From the NCBI RefSeq assembly GCF_000156235.1, contig NZ_DS996808.1, positions 124,001 through 188,000 of the forward strand: DNA of 64,000 nucleotides. Reading direction: 5' to 3'. This DNA comes from Pseudovibrio sp000156235. GTDB lineage: Bacteria; Pseudomonadota; Alphaproteobacteria; Rhizobiales; Stappiaceae. Positions 51,583-60,168 of this stretch are shown here, piece by piece (within the stretch, counting starts at the first letter, position 1; every line of letters begins with the position of its first letter). Made by a program: the position numbers and the translations under genes. The notes under the pieces are model-generated. The model saw only the letters and a program-made list of their open reading frames with translations. It did not search any database and had not been told where the DNA came from.

Positions 51583-52638
51583 ATGAGTAGTTTGTCACTG
51601 AAAAACATCAAGAAGTCATACGGCCAACATGAGGTCATCCATGGGGTGGATCTTGAGGTCGAAAAGGGTGAGTTCATCGTTTTCGTCGGCCCGTCCGGCT
51701 GCGGTAAGTCCACCATGCTGCGCATGATCTCCGGTCTGGAGGAAGTCACGTCCGGCCAGATCAGCATTGCGGACAAGGATGTAACCCGCGCCCATCCGTC
51801 CAAACGTGAAATTGCGATGGTGTTCCAGTCCTACGCGCTGTTTCCGCATATGAGCGTTGCGGATAACATCAGCTTTGGCCTGCGCCTTGGCAAAACGCCA
51901 AAGGATGAGGTGAAGCGCCGCGTAAATGAAGTGGCCGACACGCTGCAGATCACGCACCTGCTGGAGCGCTTCCCGCGTCAGCTTTCTGGTGGTCAGCGTC
52001 AGCGCGTGGCTATTGGCCGTGCGATTATCCGTAATCCGCAGGTGTTCCTGTTCGATGAGCCGCTCTCCAATCTGGACGCCGCCCTGCGTGTACAGATGCG
52101 TTTGGAGATCGCCCGCCTGCACAAGCGTCTTGGTGCGACGATCATCTACGTGACCCACGACCAGACCGAGGCAATGACCCTTGCGGACCGGATTGTGGTG
52201 TTCAACCACGGTGTGATCGAGCAGGTTGGCCGACCGATTGATCTGTATGAGCGGCCAGCCAACAAGTTTGTGGCCGGGTTCCTCGGGGCTCCATCTATGA
52301 ACTTCATCGGAGCAACTGCACAGCAAGGTGCAATCCAACTGGATGGCTTCAACATCACCGATGCACAGAAGGCCCATGCCAATGGGGCGATCACGCTCGG
52401 CATTCGTCCGGAGCACATGCGTATCTCTGACACAGATGCCTGCGACTTTTCCGCAAAGGTGGAACTGGTTGAAGAGTTGGGATCAGAGTCCCTCGCCTAC
52501 CTGCAAACCAGCTTCTCCTCTGATCCGCTGACCATGCGGGTGGACCACTCCATCACTGTGCGTGAAGGGGATATGTTGCCGGTTTCAGTCAACCGCGAGT
52601 TCCTGCATGTGTTCGAGGAAGGTGGGGCGTCCCTGTAA
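51583..52638 (+). CDS. ABC sugar transporter ATPase, UgpC/MalK-like
   Basis: 351 residues. Walker A GPSGCGKST, Q-loop MVFQSYALFPHM, signature LSGGQRQR, Walker B VFLFDEPLSNLD, switch His in VTHDQTEAMTL, and a C-terminal TOBE domain (LGIRPEHMRIS). Last gene of the importer; its stop is 10 bases from the convergent mbfA stop. Confidence 0.93.
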   Translation: MSSLSLKNIKKSYGQHEVIHGVDLEVEKGEFIVFVGPSGCGKSTMLRMISGLEEVTSGQISIADKDVTRAHPSKREIAMVFQSYALFPHMSVADNISFGLRLGKTPKDEVKRRVNEVADTLQITHLLERFPRQLSGGQRQRVAIGRAIIRNPQVFLFDEPLSNLDAALRVQMRLEIARLHKRLGATIIYVTHDQTEAMTLADRIVVFNHGVIEQVGRPIDLYERPANKFVAGFLGAPSMNFIGATAQQGAIQLDGFNITDAQKAHANGAITLGIRPEHMRISDTDACDFSAKVELVEELGSESLAYLQTSFSSDPLTMRVDHSITVREGDMLPVSVNREFLHVFEEGGASL

Positions 52639-52648
52639 AGCAGGGCAG

Positions 52649-53599
52649 CTAACCCCCGCCGATGAGCACGCCTGCGGCAAACACCAGTGAGCCGCCAAGG
52701 ACAACCTGAAACGTCGCCCGCAAGAGCGGCGTTTCCATGTATTTGCTCTGTATCCACGCGATGGCACAGAGCTCGACAGCCACGACAAAGAACGCGATGG
52801 ACGTGGCTATCCAGAACTCGCTGATGAGATAGGGGATGGTGTGCCCCAGCCCGCCAATGGCCGTCATCACCCCGGAGGCCAACCCGCGCAGTGTGGGGGG
52901 GCCGCGCCCAGAGATCTGCCCGTCATCAGAGACTGCTTCCGTAAAGCCCATGGAAATCCCTGCCCCGATTGAGGCGGCAAGGCCGACCAGAAATGTGGTC
53001 CATGTGTTGCCCGTTGCAAAGGCGGTGGCGAACACGGGGGCGAGCGTGGAGACCGAGCCATCCATCAATCCGGCGAGACCCGGCTGAATGAGCGTCAGCA
53101 CCAGTTTGCGGTGTGCCGTTTCATCCTCGCTCTCCGCTTCCGTCTCCATGTGTGATTGAGTCAAGAACCGGGCTTTGTCCTGATGGCTTGCTTCAACAGC
53201 TGCCAAATCTCCCAGCAAGCGCCGGGTGTCTGCATCCGTGCTTCTCTTCTCCGCGTTCTCGTAGAAGGTCCGTGAGGCGGTCTCCATGTTTTCAGAGATG
53301 TGACGGATCTGGTCGAGGGTCAGATGAGCTGAAAGCCACGTGGGTTTGCGGGCGTAAAAGCCAGAGACATGCTCGCGGCGGATCAGCGGGATGGTGTCAC
53401 CGAAGCGTTTCTGATGCAGTTCGATTAAGGAGATGCGGTGCTGGTCTTCTTCATTCGCCATTTCTGAGAAAATGGCGGCTGTACCCGGATAGTCTTCATG
53501 CAGTCTGGCAGCGAAGCCGCGGTAGATGCGGGCGTCATCTTCTTCTGAGGAGATGGCAAGGGCAAGAACCTGCTGTTCGCTCAGATCAGAAAATCGCAT
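52649..53599 (-). CDS. mbfA: Membrane-bound ferritin (MbfA), ferritin-VIT1 fusion
   Basis: 316 residues. The N-terminal ferritin-like domain has FSDLSEQQVLALAISSEEDD and FSEMANEEDQHRISLIELHQ, with the iron-binding Glu and His residues. From about residue 165 a VIT1-like domain follows (PGLAGLMDGSVSTLAPVFATA, AASIGAGISMGFTEAVSDDG), with about five membrane helices. MbfA exports iron and protects against peroxide in rhizobia and relatives, usually under Irr. I see no clear Irr box. The ATG at 53599 fits the family start; upstream in-frame starts lack an SD. Confidence 0.9.
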   Translation of the reverse strand: MRFSDLSEQQVLALAISSEEDDARIYRGFAARLHEDYPGTAAIFSEMANEEDQHRISLIELHQKRFGDTIPLIRREHVSGFYARKPTWLSAHLTLDQIRHISENMETASRTFYENAEKRSTDADTRRLLGDLAAVEASHQDKARFLTQSHMETEAESEDETAHRKLVLTLIQPGLAGLMDGSVSTLAPVFATAFATGNTWTTFLVGLAASIGAGISMGFTEAVSDDGQISGRGPPTLRGLASGVMTAIGGLGHTIPYLISEFWIATSIAFFVVAVELCAIAWIQSKYMETPLLRATFQVVLGGSLVFAAGVLIGGG

Positions 53600-53968
53600 G
53601 CGTGACGTCAGATACAACATCCGTGATGGTCCAGTTGTTCCGGTTTCGGCAGATCCTAAGCAGGTTTCATTGCAAACAGGCAGTTTCAGCCCCTCAAATA
53701 AGAGGCAAATTTGAGGGGGCTGGCCACTGAGTTCAGGAGAATTGGGCAATGCGTCTGTGATTGCGCTATCAGCGGATGTGATTGATGTTTTTGGGAAAAT
53801 GTGATCGCCTAATCGGATCTAAATGAAGATCTTGATCGCATTTGAGCAGAGCGGTTTAATCAGTCTTAACTTATTATACTAAAGTCGATTACGTGCCTTA
53901 AAATAAACGGATAGGAGGAGCACAACTTTATTAGCCAATAACAAAACTTAGTTAGCAGGAGACGTGTC
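53600..53968. promoter_or_regulatory. Divergent region between mbfA and the 767-residue protein gene
   Basis: 369 bases without a supported gene. A long inverted repeat at 53687-53722 (CAGCCCCTCAAAT with its complement, one bulged G) would form a hairpin about 90 bases upstream of mbfA. A possible -10 (TATACT) lies near 53875 for the plus-strand gene. Confidence 0.4.
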
Positions 53969-56272
53969 ATGCCTGTAAATAAGTTGAATGCTGAACAACA
54001 CGATTGGGCCAAGGCTGTTTACCAAAACATGCATTGGAACTTCCCCGAGGAAGAAGGGGATGAAACCAATCTGACAGCGCAAGCCTCAAACGAGCAGGCC
54101 AACGGCGTGAATGGCACTCATGACCAGCGCAATGGCACTGCTGAACCGGATTTGAGCGACTATGTCGTCGTCGACACTCCTCCTCCAGAACGACAAAATG
54201 GCTCCAAGCCTAGTCCTGTCCATGCTGTCTTTGAGGAAATTGGCCTCCCACAATCCGAAACACTTCGCGAGCAACTGGGTCGATTACGTGACTTCCAGCA
54301 GAAGAGGGAAGCCTTCTTAAAAGATCCGCTTGCCACAGCTTATGCTGACCCTGCAGCTGCCAAATGGGAGCATCATGTGAAAGATGTTCTGGGTATGCCT
54401 CAGGAAAAAGCTGATGAAATGGTCAAGCAGCAGTTCACTCGTGATCTGAAGAAAGACCTTAAGGATGAATCCCGGAGTGTCACCAAGGAGATCTTTGACT
54501 CTCAGGCTGATGATCCTCGCTTCACAGAGTTCCTGCAAAATGCAGCTAACTCCAATCCTAAACAACTGACTCCAGCACACCGCGAAATGCTGGTGTTCAT
54601 GAGTCAGAACATGGTCAAGCTCGGCAACTCCCTCGTGAAAGACGTCAATGAACTGTATCGCCAGCACGCCTTCGGTAAGGCCATGAGCGATACCATCGAC
54701 AATGCGAAGGAAAATGCCGTTTCTGACAGTGAACGACAAAAGCTGGAAGAAATAGAACAGGAAGTTATTGAGTACCGCATGGCTGTTGCACGGCAGCTGG
54801 GTATGGCCCTGAACACCACCAATGATGTGCAGTCCGCCATCAGCTTTGGCGAAACCGTCAACTCCGCCGTTGATGAACTCGCCGAACAGAACGACCGTGC
54901 ACTGAACGCCGCTTCCGGCCTTGCAAAGATGGCAAGAAACATGGTCAACGACCACCTCGCCCAGACAAACAGTCCTCGCAAGACCATGAAGTGGGTTGAA
55001 ACTCAGCCATGGGCAAAGCTGGTTGATATCGACATCACCACCAAGGGTGACTACTTCAACATTGAAGCCGAGCTGCGCGACAACAGCCCGCAGAACGAAG
55101 ACACGGATGGTCTTGATATCGACGAAAACACCGATCTGGCACAGCGGAACCTTTCAAAAGAAAAGCTCATGTACAATCCAGAGCTCATCTTCAACGGTTT
55201 GCGCTCACCGGAAATGATGGCCGCCCTGACCAGCAAGGCCACAGGTGAAGCCAGCAATGACGATATTCCATTTGTAGAAAAGCCTAGTGATCTGGCAATG
55301 AACTGGGGTGAAACCCTTGCTCGCGCACAGGAAGGTGGCAGGGACATCAGCGATCAGCTGCCTGATTATATGACTTTGAAGCAAGTGCGCTATCACGACA
55401 TCAAGAAGGGCTTCTTCTCAAACACCGATACCGTGAAGACCGCTTGGGTGGTTGAACAGAAACCAACTTCCGACACAGTTGCGGAAGTGAACCTGATCAA
55501 CAATCTGCCACGAGCCATCGCGGGTGATCTTGGAGATCTGGCATTGAACATGTCCGATCTGCGGGAAGACCAGACGAAGAAGAATGATGAGATTCAGGAC
55601 AAGCGGAGCCATCTGGATGACTTCCTCAGCTCCAAGGGTGATGGCCTGCTGCAAAGCTATGGTAATGCGCATGATGCAATCAGCAGCTTGCAAGACCACG
55701 CAATGCAGGAAGTCATGGCCAAGATGAGCAATGGCACAAGCATCCGCAAGATCCTGAAATGGGCAAAGGAACAACCTTGGTCAGCCATGTTCCGTGTTGA
55801 AATCACGCCAATGGAAGGCGGCAAGAAGGATCAATACAACGTGGTCGTCAAGGAAGTTGAACATGGCACCACGGAAGCAAACAGTGTTGTGCTGAACGAG
55901 CCAACAGAACGAGACAAGGAAAACGCCGGTAACATCGCAGATGAAGAAGATCAGGCCTTTGGTGAAGACCTGCATGGTTTGAGTGGTGCGCTGAAGGCTC
56001 TGCTGAACCCATCCGTCTATAAACAGCTGATCTCCAAACCTACCGGTGAAAACAGCGACGGAATGCCAGTCGTTGAAGAACCCACCAAGTTGGCACGGGA
56101 TTGGGCGGAGCTTATTCAAAAGTCTGCCGGCCCCGGTGCAAGCTTGCCGGACTATCTGGAACTTCGCCAAGTGAAGTACCGTGTCCGCTCCTTCCTGCCT
56201 TGGAAGAGAAACAAGCTGGAAGCTTGTTGGGTTCTGGAATTCAAGCCTACGGCTTTTAAACAAGCCGCTTAA
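53969..56272 (+). CDS. Uncharacterised 767-residue protein with internal domain duplication
   Basis: No family recognised. No signal peptide or membrane helix; strongly helical and Asp/Glu/Lys/Asn-rich. Residues about 335-500 and 590-757 are two copies of one domain: both contain RKxxKWxxxQPW, a FxV/IDI-type strand, KATGE or KPTGE, EKPSDLAMNW or EEPTKLARDW, LPDYMTLKQVRY or LPDYLELRQVKY, a FLPWK or GFFSN turn, and AWVVEQKPT or CWVLEFKPT. The first ~330 residues include a Gln/Asn-rich N-terminal linker and a coiled-coil region. AGGAGA precedes the ATG. Neighbours (mbfA, AEC carrier) give no function. Could be a secreted or cytoplasmic effector-like protein; unproven. Confidence 0.8.
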   Translation: MPVNKLNAEQHDWAKAVYQNMHWNFPEEEGDETNLTAQASNEQANGVNGTHDQRNGTAEPDLSDYVVVDTPPPERQNGSKPSPVHAVFEEIGLPQSETLREQLGRLRDFQQKREAFLKDPLATAYADPAAAKWEHHVKDVLGMPQEKADEMVKQQFTRDLKKDLKDESRSVTKEIFDSQADDPRFTEFLQNAANSNPKQLTPAHREMLVFMSQNMVKLGNSLVKDVNELYRQHAFGKAMSDTIDNAKENAVSDSERQKLEEIEQEVIEYRMAVARQLGMALNTTNDVQSAISFGETVNSAVDELAEQNDRALNAASGLAKMARNMVNDHLAQTNSPRKTMKWVETQPWAKLVDIDITTKGDYFNIEAELRDNSPQNEDTDGLDIDENTDLAQRNLSKEKLMYNPELIFNGLRSPEMMAALTSKATGEASNDDIPFVEKPSDLAMNWGETLARAQEGGRDISDQLPDYMTLKQVRYHDIKKGFFSNTDTVKTAWVVEQKPTSDTVAEVNLINNLPRAIAGDLGDLALNMSDLREDQTKKNDEIQDKRSHLDDFLSSKGDGLLQSYGNAHDAISSLQDHAMQEVMAKMSNGTSIRKILKWAKEQPWSAMFRVEITPMEGGKKDQYNVVVKEVEHGTTEANSVVLNEPTERDKENAGNIADEEDQAFGEDLHGLSGALKALLNPSVYKQLISKPTGENSDGMPVVEEPTKLARDWAELIQKSAGPGASLPDYLELRQVKYRVRSFLPWKRNKLEACWVLEFKPTAFKQAA

Positions 56273-56320
56273 CAGAGCTTCCCATGCTCTGACCTTATAA
56301 ACCTTCCTTATCTAATGGCT

Positions 56321-56350
56321 GGGCTCTGCGGTTTACCGCAGGGCCCTTTT
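56321..56350 (+). terminator. Intrinsic terminator of the 767-residue protein gene
   Basis: GGGCTCTGCGGT at 56321-56332 pairs with ACCGCAGGGCCC at 56335-56346 (one G-U pair), followed by TTTT. Confidence 0.8.
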
Positions 56351-57248
56351 ACATGCTGGTCTGCAGTGCAATCCAAAGCGGCAGGCTGATGCAGGACAGT
56401 AAGGTGGACTGGGCAATCAGCGTTGCCGGTTGGCGGCAATCAGCACCAAAGGCAGCGGCCAGCACGTGGGCGGCTGAAGCGGTGGGCAAAGCTGCGAACA
56501 ACACCAGCACGGATGCCTGTTCTTTTGGAATGGCAAAGCTGTGCACCACAAACCAGGCAATGCAAGGCAAGGCCAGCAGTTTGATCGAGTTCAGCCCGCC
56601 GGTATAGATATCCAGCTTCATCAGTCCCTGCCAATCAAGTGTTGCTCCAATCGCCAACAATGCTAGGGGGATGGCAGCCAGAGCCAGTTGATTGAGACCT
56701 TCCGAAAGGACTGAGGGAAGTGGATACCCACTCAAGCCCACCGCAACACCGCCAAGGGCGGCCAGAAAGAATGGATTGAGAGCCACCTTTCCAACCGCCT
56801 TGCGCAGACCAAGACCTTTGCCCATGGAAAGAGCTGTTACAGCCATCAGGTTTGCCATTGGCACCGCAAAACCAATGGCAATGGCCATCAGGGAAGCGCT
56901 GTCCGCGTCCAACGCGTTGATGGCCACAAACCCGATTGCTGTGTTGAACCGCCATGCGGTTTGCCAGCCAGCGGCAAAATCCAGAAACCGATCCGGACCA
57001 AACGGGCGCAGCATCCACCCCAACAACAGCCCGACACCCAAAATACCCCAAACGCCCAATCCGATGATGGCTGCATCATCAAGATTGATGGGCCGGGCCG
57101 CCGCTGCTGAAAACATCAGTGCGGGAAACAGCAGCTGAAAGTTCAGCGTATCAATGCCACGCCACACTGTCTGATCCAGACGTTTGCCAAACACACCGCC
57201 CAAAGCCAGCAAGCCCAGACTTGGCAGCAATGCCATCGCGATCCCCAT
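56349..57248 (-). CDS. AEC-family transporter (auxin efflux carrier-like)
   Basis: 299 residues, about ten membrane helices in two five-helix halves. N-terminal LLALGGVFGKRLD and MGKGLGLRKAVGKVALNPFF in the central loop are typical of bacterial AEC permeases of organic acids or amino acids. ATG at 57248 has GGAG at a 7-base spacing; an upstream GTG is less likely. Divergent from the LysR-type gene. Confidence 0.88.
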   Translation of the reverse strand: MGIAMALLPSLGLLALGGVFGKRLDQTVWRGIDTLNFQLLFPALMFSAAAARPINLDDAAIIGLGVWGILGVGLLLGWMLRPFGPDRFLDFAAGWQTAWRFNTAIGFVAINALDADSASLMAIAIGFAVPMANLMAVTALSMGKGLGLRKAVGKVALNPFFLAALGGVAVGLSGYPLPSVLSEGLNQLALAAIPLALLAIGATLDWQGLMKLDIYTGGLNSIKLLALPCIAWFVVHSFAIPKEQASVLVLFAALPTASAAHVLAAAFGADCRQPATLIAQSTLLSCISLPLWIALQTSM

Positions 57249-57291
57249 ACGTTCTCTCCTCACGGTTTGGCTGGTCTTTCCTGTCGCTATG

Positions 57292-57309
57292 TCTTAGTCT
57301 AATGAGAAT
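57292..57309. promoter_or_regulatory. Candidate LysR site, copy 1
   Basis: TCTTAGTCTAATGAGAAT, an imperfect dyad (TCTTA...TGAGA) between the AEC gene and the LysR gene. Nearly the same sequence recurs at 58304-58320 before the AGCS symporter gene. Confidence 0.5.
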
Positions 57310-57352
57310 AGATAAGATAATAAGCAGAGCTTATAATGTGTGATGGCGGCCT

Positions 57353-58267
57353 ATGACCAAACCTGACGGACCCAACAATTTCGCAACCCGCCTGCCGGAA
57401 CTGGCCGTGCGTGCCCTGCCTCTGGTGCAGGCCGTTGGCTCTGTCACCAAAACGGCGCATCGGTTGGGTGTCAGTCAGTCCGCGGTGAGCCAGTCTATCG
57501 CGGAACTGGAGAAGCGGCTTGGGGTGAAGGTGCTGCGTCGCGGGGCACAGCCGGTGCAGCTGACGGATGAAGGCGATCTGATCGTTCAATATGCTTTGAG
57601 CGTGCAAGCGGCAGAAGAAAACGCACTGGCCCGCATCAATGACCTGCGGCAGAACAAAGGAGGCCGCGTTCGCATCGGTTCCTCCGGCCCTTCCGCCTCT
57701 ACACGTCTGCTGCCAGATGTAATGAAACGCTTCTCCCGCCTTTATCCCGGCATCGCGCTGGAACTGCGAGAGGCGCAGGATCAGGAGATCATCGCCGCGC
57801 TGCGTCGTGGAGAGGTGGATGTGGCTGTGGTGCCGGGTCTGGATGGTGATGAAGAGTTCGAGAGCATACCGATCGCCTGTGACCGGCTTGTCGGCATTGT
57901 TGCCCGTGATATGGATTTGCCACCTGAGATGACCGCTGAGGACTTTCAGCGCCAGCCCTTTATTATGACCAAGGGTGGCAGTGAGCCTCTGGTGCGTAAA
58001 TGGTTCAGCCGCTCAGACACAGAACCGCGCGTGGATCACTCCATTCAGCAGATCACATCCATTCTGGCTATCGTCCGGTCCGGCCTTGCCTCTTCCATCA
58101 TTGCTGAACTAGCACTGCCTGAGCATCTGGAAGGTGTGATGGCCCTGCCTCTTGATCCCCCTGCCCCGCGCAGTCTCTTTCTAACCCGCCTGCCAACGAC
58201 CCCCACCAACAGCGCCGTCACCCGCTTCTGGGATTTTGCGGAAAATGAGATCTACCAGGAAGAATAA
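57353..58267 (+). CDS. LysR-family transcriptional regulator
   Basis: 304 residues. N-terminal winged helix: ALPLVQAVGSVTKTAHRLGV, SQSAVSQSIAELEKRLGVKV. C-terminal substrate-binding domain: GRVRIGSSGPSASTRLLPDV, FSRLYPGIALELREAQDQEI. ATG at 57353 just before the HTH. Divergent from the AEC gene; a shared motif suggests it also controls the downstream AGCS symporter. Confidence 0.9.
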   Translation: MTKPDGPNNFATRLPELAVRALPLVQAVGSVTKTAHRLGVSQSAVSQSIAELEKRLGVKVLRRGAQPVQLTDEGDLIVQYALSVQAAEENALARINDLRQNKGGRVRIGSSGPSASTRLLPDVMKRFSRLYPGIALELREAQDQEIIAALRRGEVDVAVVPGLDGDEEFESIPIACDRLVGIVARDMDLPPEMTAEDFQRQPFIMTKGGSEPLVRKWFSRSDTEPRVDHSIQQITSILAIVRSGLASSIIAELALPEHLEGVMALPLDPPAPRSLFLTRLPTTPTNSAVTRFWDFAENEIYQEE

Positions 58268-58303
58268 TCTTCCTTCCCTTAACGGAATACGCGGATACCC
58301 TTA

Positions 58304-58320
58304 TCTTAGTTAATGAGAAT
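58304..58320. promoter_or_regulatory. Candidate LysR site, copy 2
   Basis: TCTTAGTTAATGAGAAT, one base shorter than the copy at 57292-57309. It lies about 260 bases upstream of the AGCS symporter start. Confidence 0.5.
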
Positions 58321-58394
58321 GTGCTCATAAATTACAAAAAGGGGGATGAATTTTGCGTTTTTGTACCGGCTGGTCGGTTGAAATCGATATTTTC

Positions 58395-58416
58395 TTCCCG
58401 TTAGGCGGGAATTTTT
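58395..58416 (+). terminator. Terminator-like hairpin in the symporter leader
   Basis: TTCCCG at 58395-58400 pairs with CGGGAA at 58406-58411, followed by TTTTT. Could end a short leader transcript or attenuate the symporter gene. Confidence 0.55.
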
Positions 58417-58578
58417 CACCAAAAATTTTCGTGATTACCATAGGTAACCCACTATCTCACGCAATAAGTCATTGATATATAGCAAAAAACTTTGAAATAG
58501 TTCTATTGTACATGTATTCCCTATGCATGCTGAGGATGTAAGCTAAATCATAATAAAAATCATGGTGGGAGGCTAACC

Positions 58579-59952
58579 ATGGAAACAATGACGAATATCC
58601 TAGGCGAAATTAATTCTATCGTTTGGGGCCCTGTGATGCTTATAGCCATTCTCGGGGTTGGACTTTTCCTCCAGATCGGACTCAAACTAATGCCCATCTT
58701 TAAGTTGGGCACGGGCTTTAGCCTGCTCTGGAAAGGTCGACAAGGCGCAGGTGGTGGCGAAATCAGCCCCTTCAACGCGCTGATGACTTCTCTTTCAGCA
58801 ACAATCGGGACCGGTAACATCGCAGGCGTAGCGACTGCAGTGTTCCTCGGCGGACCTGGCGCACTCTTCTGGATGTGGATGACCGCTCTTGTGGGCATGG
58901 CCACTAAATATGCAGAAGCCGTTTGTGCGGTGAAATACCGTGAGCGTGACAACGCTGGCAACTATGTCGGCGGTCCGATGTACTACATCAAAAACGGTCT
59001 TGGCCGTAAGTGGTACTGGCTTGCTCCAACCTTTGCCGCGTTTGGCGCAGTTGCTGCGTTCGGCATCGGCAACGGCGTACAGGCCAACAGTGTTGCGAAC
59101 GTTCTGAATGAAAACTTCGCTATTCCGGCACAGGCAACCGCAGTTATTCTGATGGTGCTGACCGCTGCAGTTATTCTGGGAGGGGTAACTCGCATTGGTA
59201 ACGTTGCTGGTAAGCTGGTTCCATTCATGGCTGTTGCTTACATCACCGCTGGTCTGGTTGTTCTGATCCTGAACATCGATTCCATCGGTTCTGCTCTGCA
59301 GCTGGTCTTCGCTCAGGCATTCACCTCAACTGCTGCTGAAGGTGGCTTTGCTGGTGCTGCTGTGTGGGCGGCTATCCGCTTTGGTGTTGCCCGCGGCGTC
59401 TTCTCCAACGAAGCTGGTCTGGGTTCTGCACCAATCGCTCACGCGGTTGCTGAAACCAAGAGCCCTGTAAACCAGGGTCTGATCGCGATGCTCGGCACGT
59501 TCATCGACACCATCATCGTATGTACCATCACTGGTCTTGCGATTGTGGCATCCGGCGTGTGGACTTCTGGTTCCTCCGGTGCAGCGCTCACCTCTCTGGC
59601 GTTTGAGACGTCCCTACCGGGCGTTGGTGGTTATATCATCGCGATCTCACTTTCCGTGTTCGCGTTCACTACCATCCTGGGCTGGAGCTTCTACGGTGAG
59701 AAGTGCATTGGCTTCTTCTTCGGCCCTCGTGCTCTGAAGCCATACCGCATCCTCTGGGTTGCTGCGATCTACTTCGGTGCGACTGCAGAGCTCAGCTTCA
59801 TCTGGCTGCTGGCTGACACGCTCAACGCAATGATGGCTATTCCAAACCTCATCGCGCTGGCTCTTCTCAGCCCTGTTGTCTTCAAGCTGACCAAGGAGTT
59901 CTTCTCCGAAGACGGCGAACCAGAAGGCGCAGAAGAAGCACCTGCTGAATAA
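58579..59952 (+). CDS. Alanine/glycine:cation symporter (AGCS, AlsT-like)
   Basis: 457 residues, about eleven membrane helices. Family signature LSATIGTGNIAGVATAVFLG, GGPGALFWMWMTALVGMATK, NYVGGPMYYIKNGLG and GVFSNEAGLGSAPIAHA. Imports alanine or glycine with Na+. GGAGG lies 8 bases before the ATG. A strong terminator follows. Confidence 0.95.
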   Translation: METMTNILGEINSIVWGPVMLIAILGVGLFLQIGLKLMPIFKLGTGFSLLWKGRQGAGGGEISPFNALMTSLSATIGTGNIAGVATAVFLGGPGALFWMWMTALVGMATKYAEAVCAVKYRERDNAGNYVGGPMYYIKNGLGRKWYWLAPTFAAFGAVAAFGIGNGVQANSVANVLNENFAIPAQATAVILMVLTAAVILGGVTRIGNVAGKLVPFMAVAYITAGLVVLILNIDSIGSALQLVFAQAFTSTAAEGGFAGAAVWAAIRFGVARGVFSNEAGLGSAPIAHAVAETKSPVNQGLIAMLGTFIDTIIVCTITGLAIVASGVWTSGSSGAALTSLAFETSLPGVGGYIIAISLSVFAFTTILGWSFYGEKCIGFFFGPRALKPYRILWVAAIYFGATAELSFIWLLADTLNAMMAIPNLIALALLSPVVFKLTKEFFSEDGEPEGAEEAPAE

Positions 59953-59972
59953 CAGAAAACACAGTTTTCAAG

Positions 59973-60004
59973 AAAATGGCCCGGTTCATCACCGGGCCAT
60001 TTTT
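59973..60004 (+). terminator. Intrinsic terminator of the AGCS symporter gene
   Basis: 13-bp stem, 59973-59985 with 59991-60003, loop TCATC, ending in TTTTT. Confidence 0.9.
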
Positions 60005-60168
60005 GTATGTGCAGCTGGATGTGCTGCTGCATGATAATTGTGCGCTCAGGCTAACCCGCCATGTTTTCCGAGCATTCCTGTTGTGGTGGTTTTGGAATGC
60101 CAATAGGATCAGAAACAGCTTTTGTTATGGAGCGGCTAAGTCGCAGAGTTACTGTAGTGGGGGCATTC

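Larger units (their letters stand above)
58268..58578 (+). promoter_or_regulatory. 311-base leader region of the AGCS symporter gene
   Basis: Contains the second LysR-type motif (58304-58320), a possible 11-codon leader frame at 58346-58381 (MNFAFLYRLVG) after AAAGGGGG, and a terminator-like hairpin at 58395-58416. No glycine or other riboswitch that I recognise. Confidence 0.45.

Noticed and set aside
58268..58578. Glycine riboswitch before the AGCS symporter
   Set aside because: No tandem aptamer-like conserved blocks; only a short hairpin with a T run.
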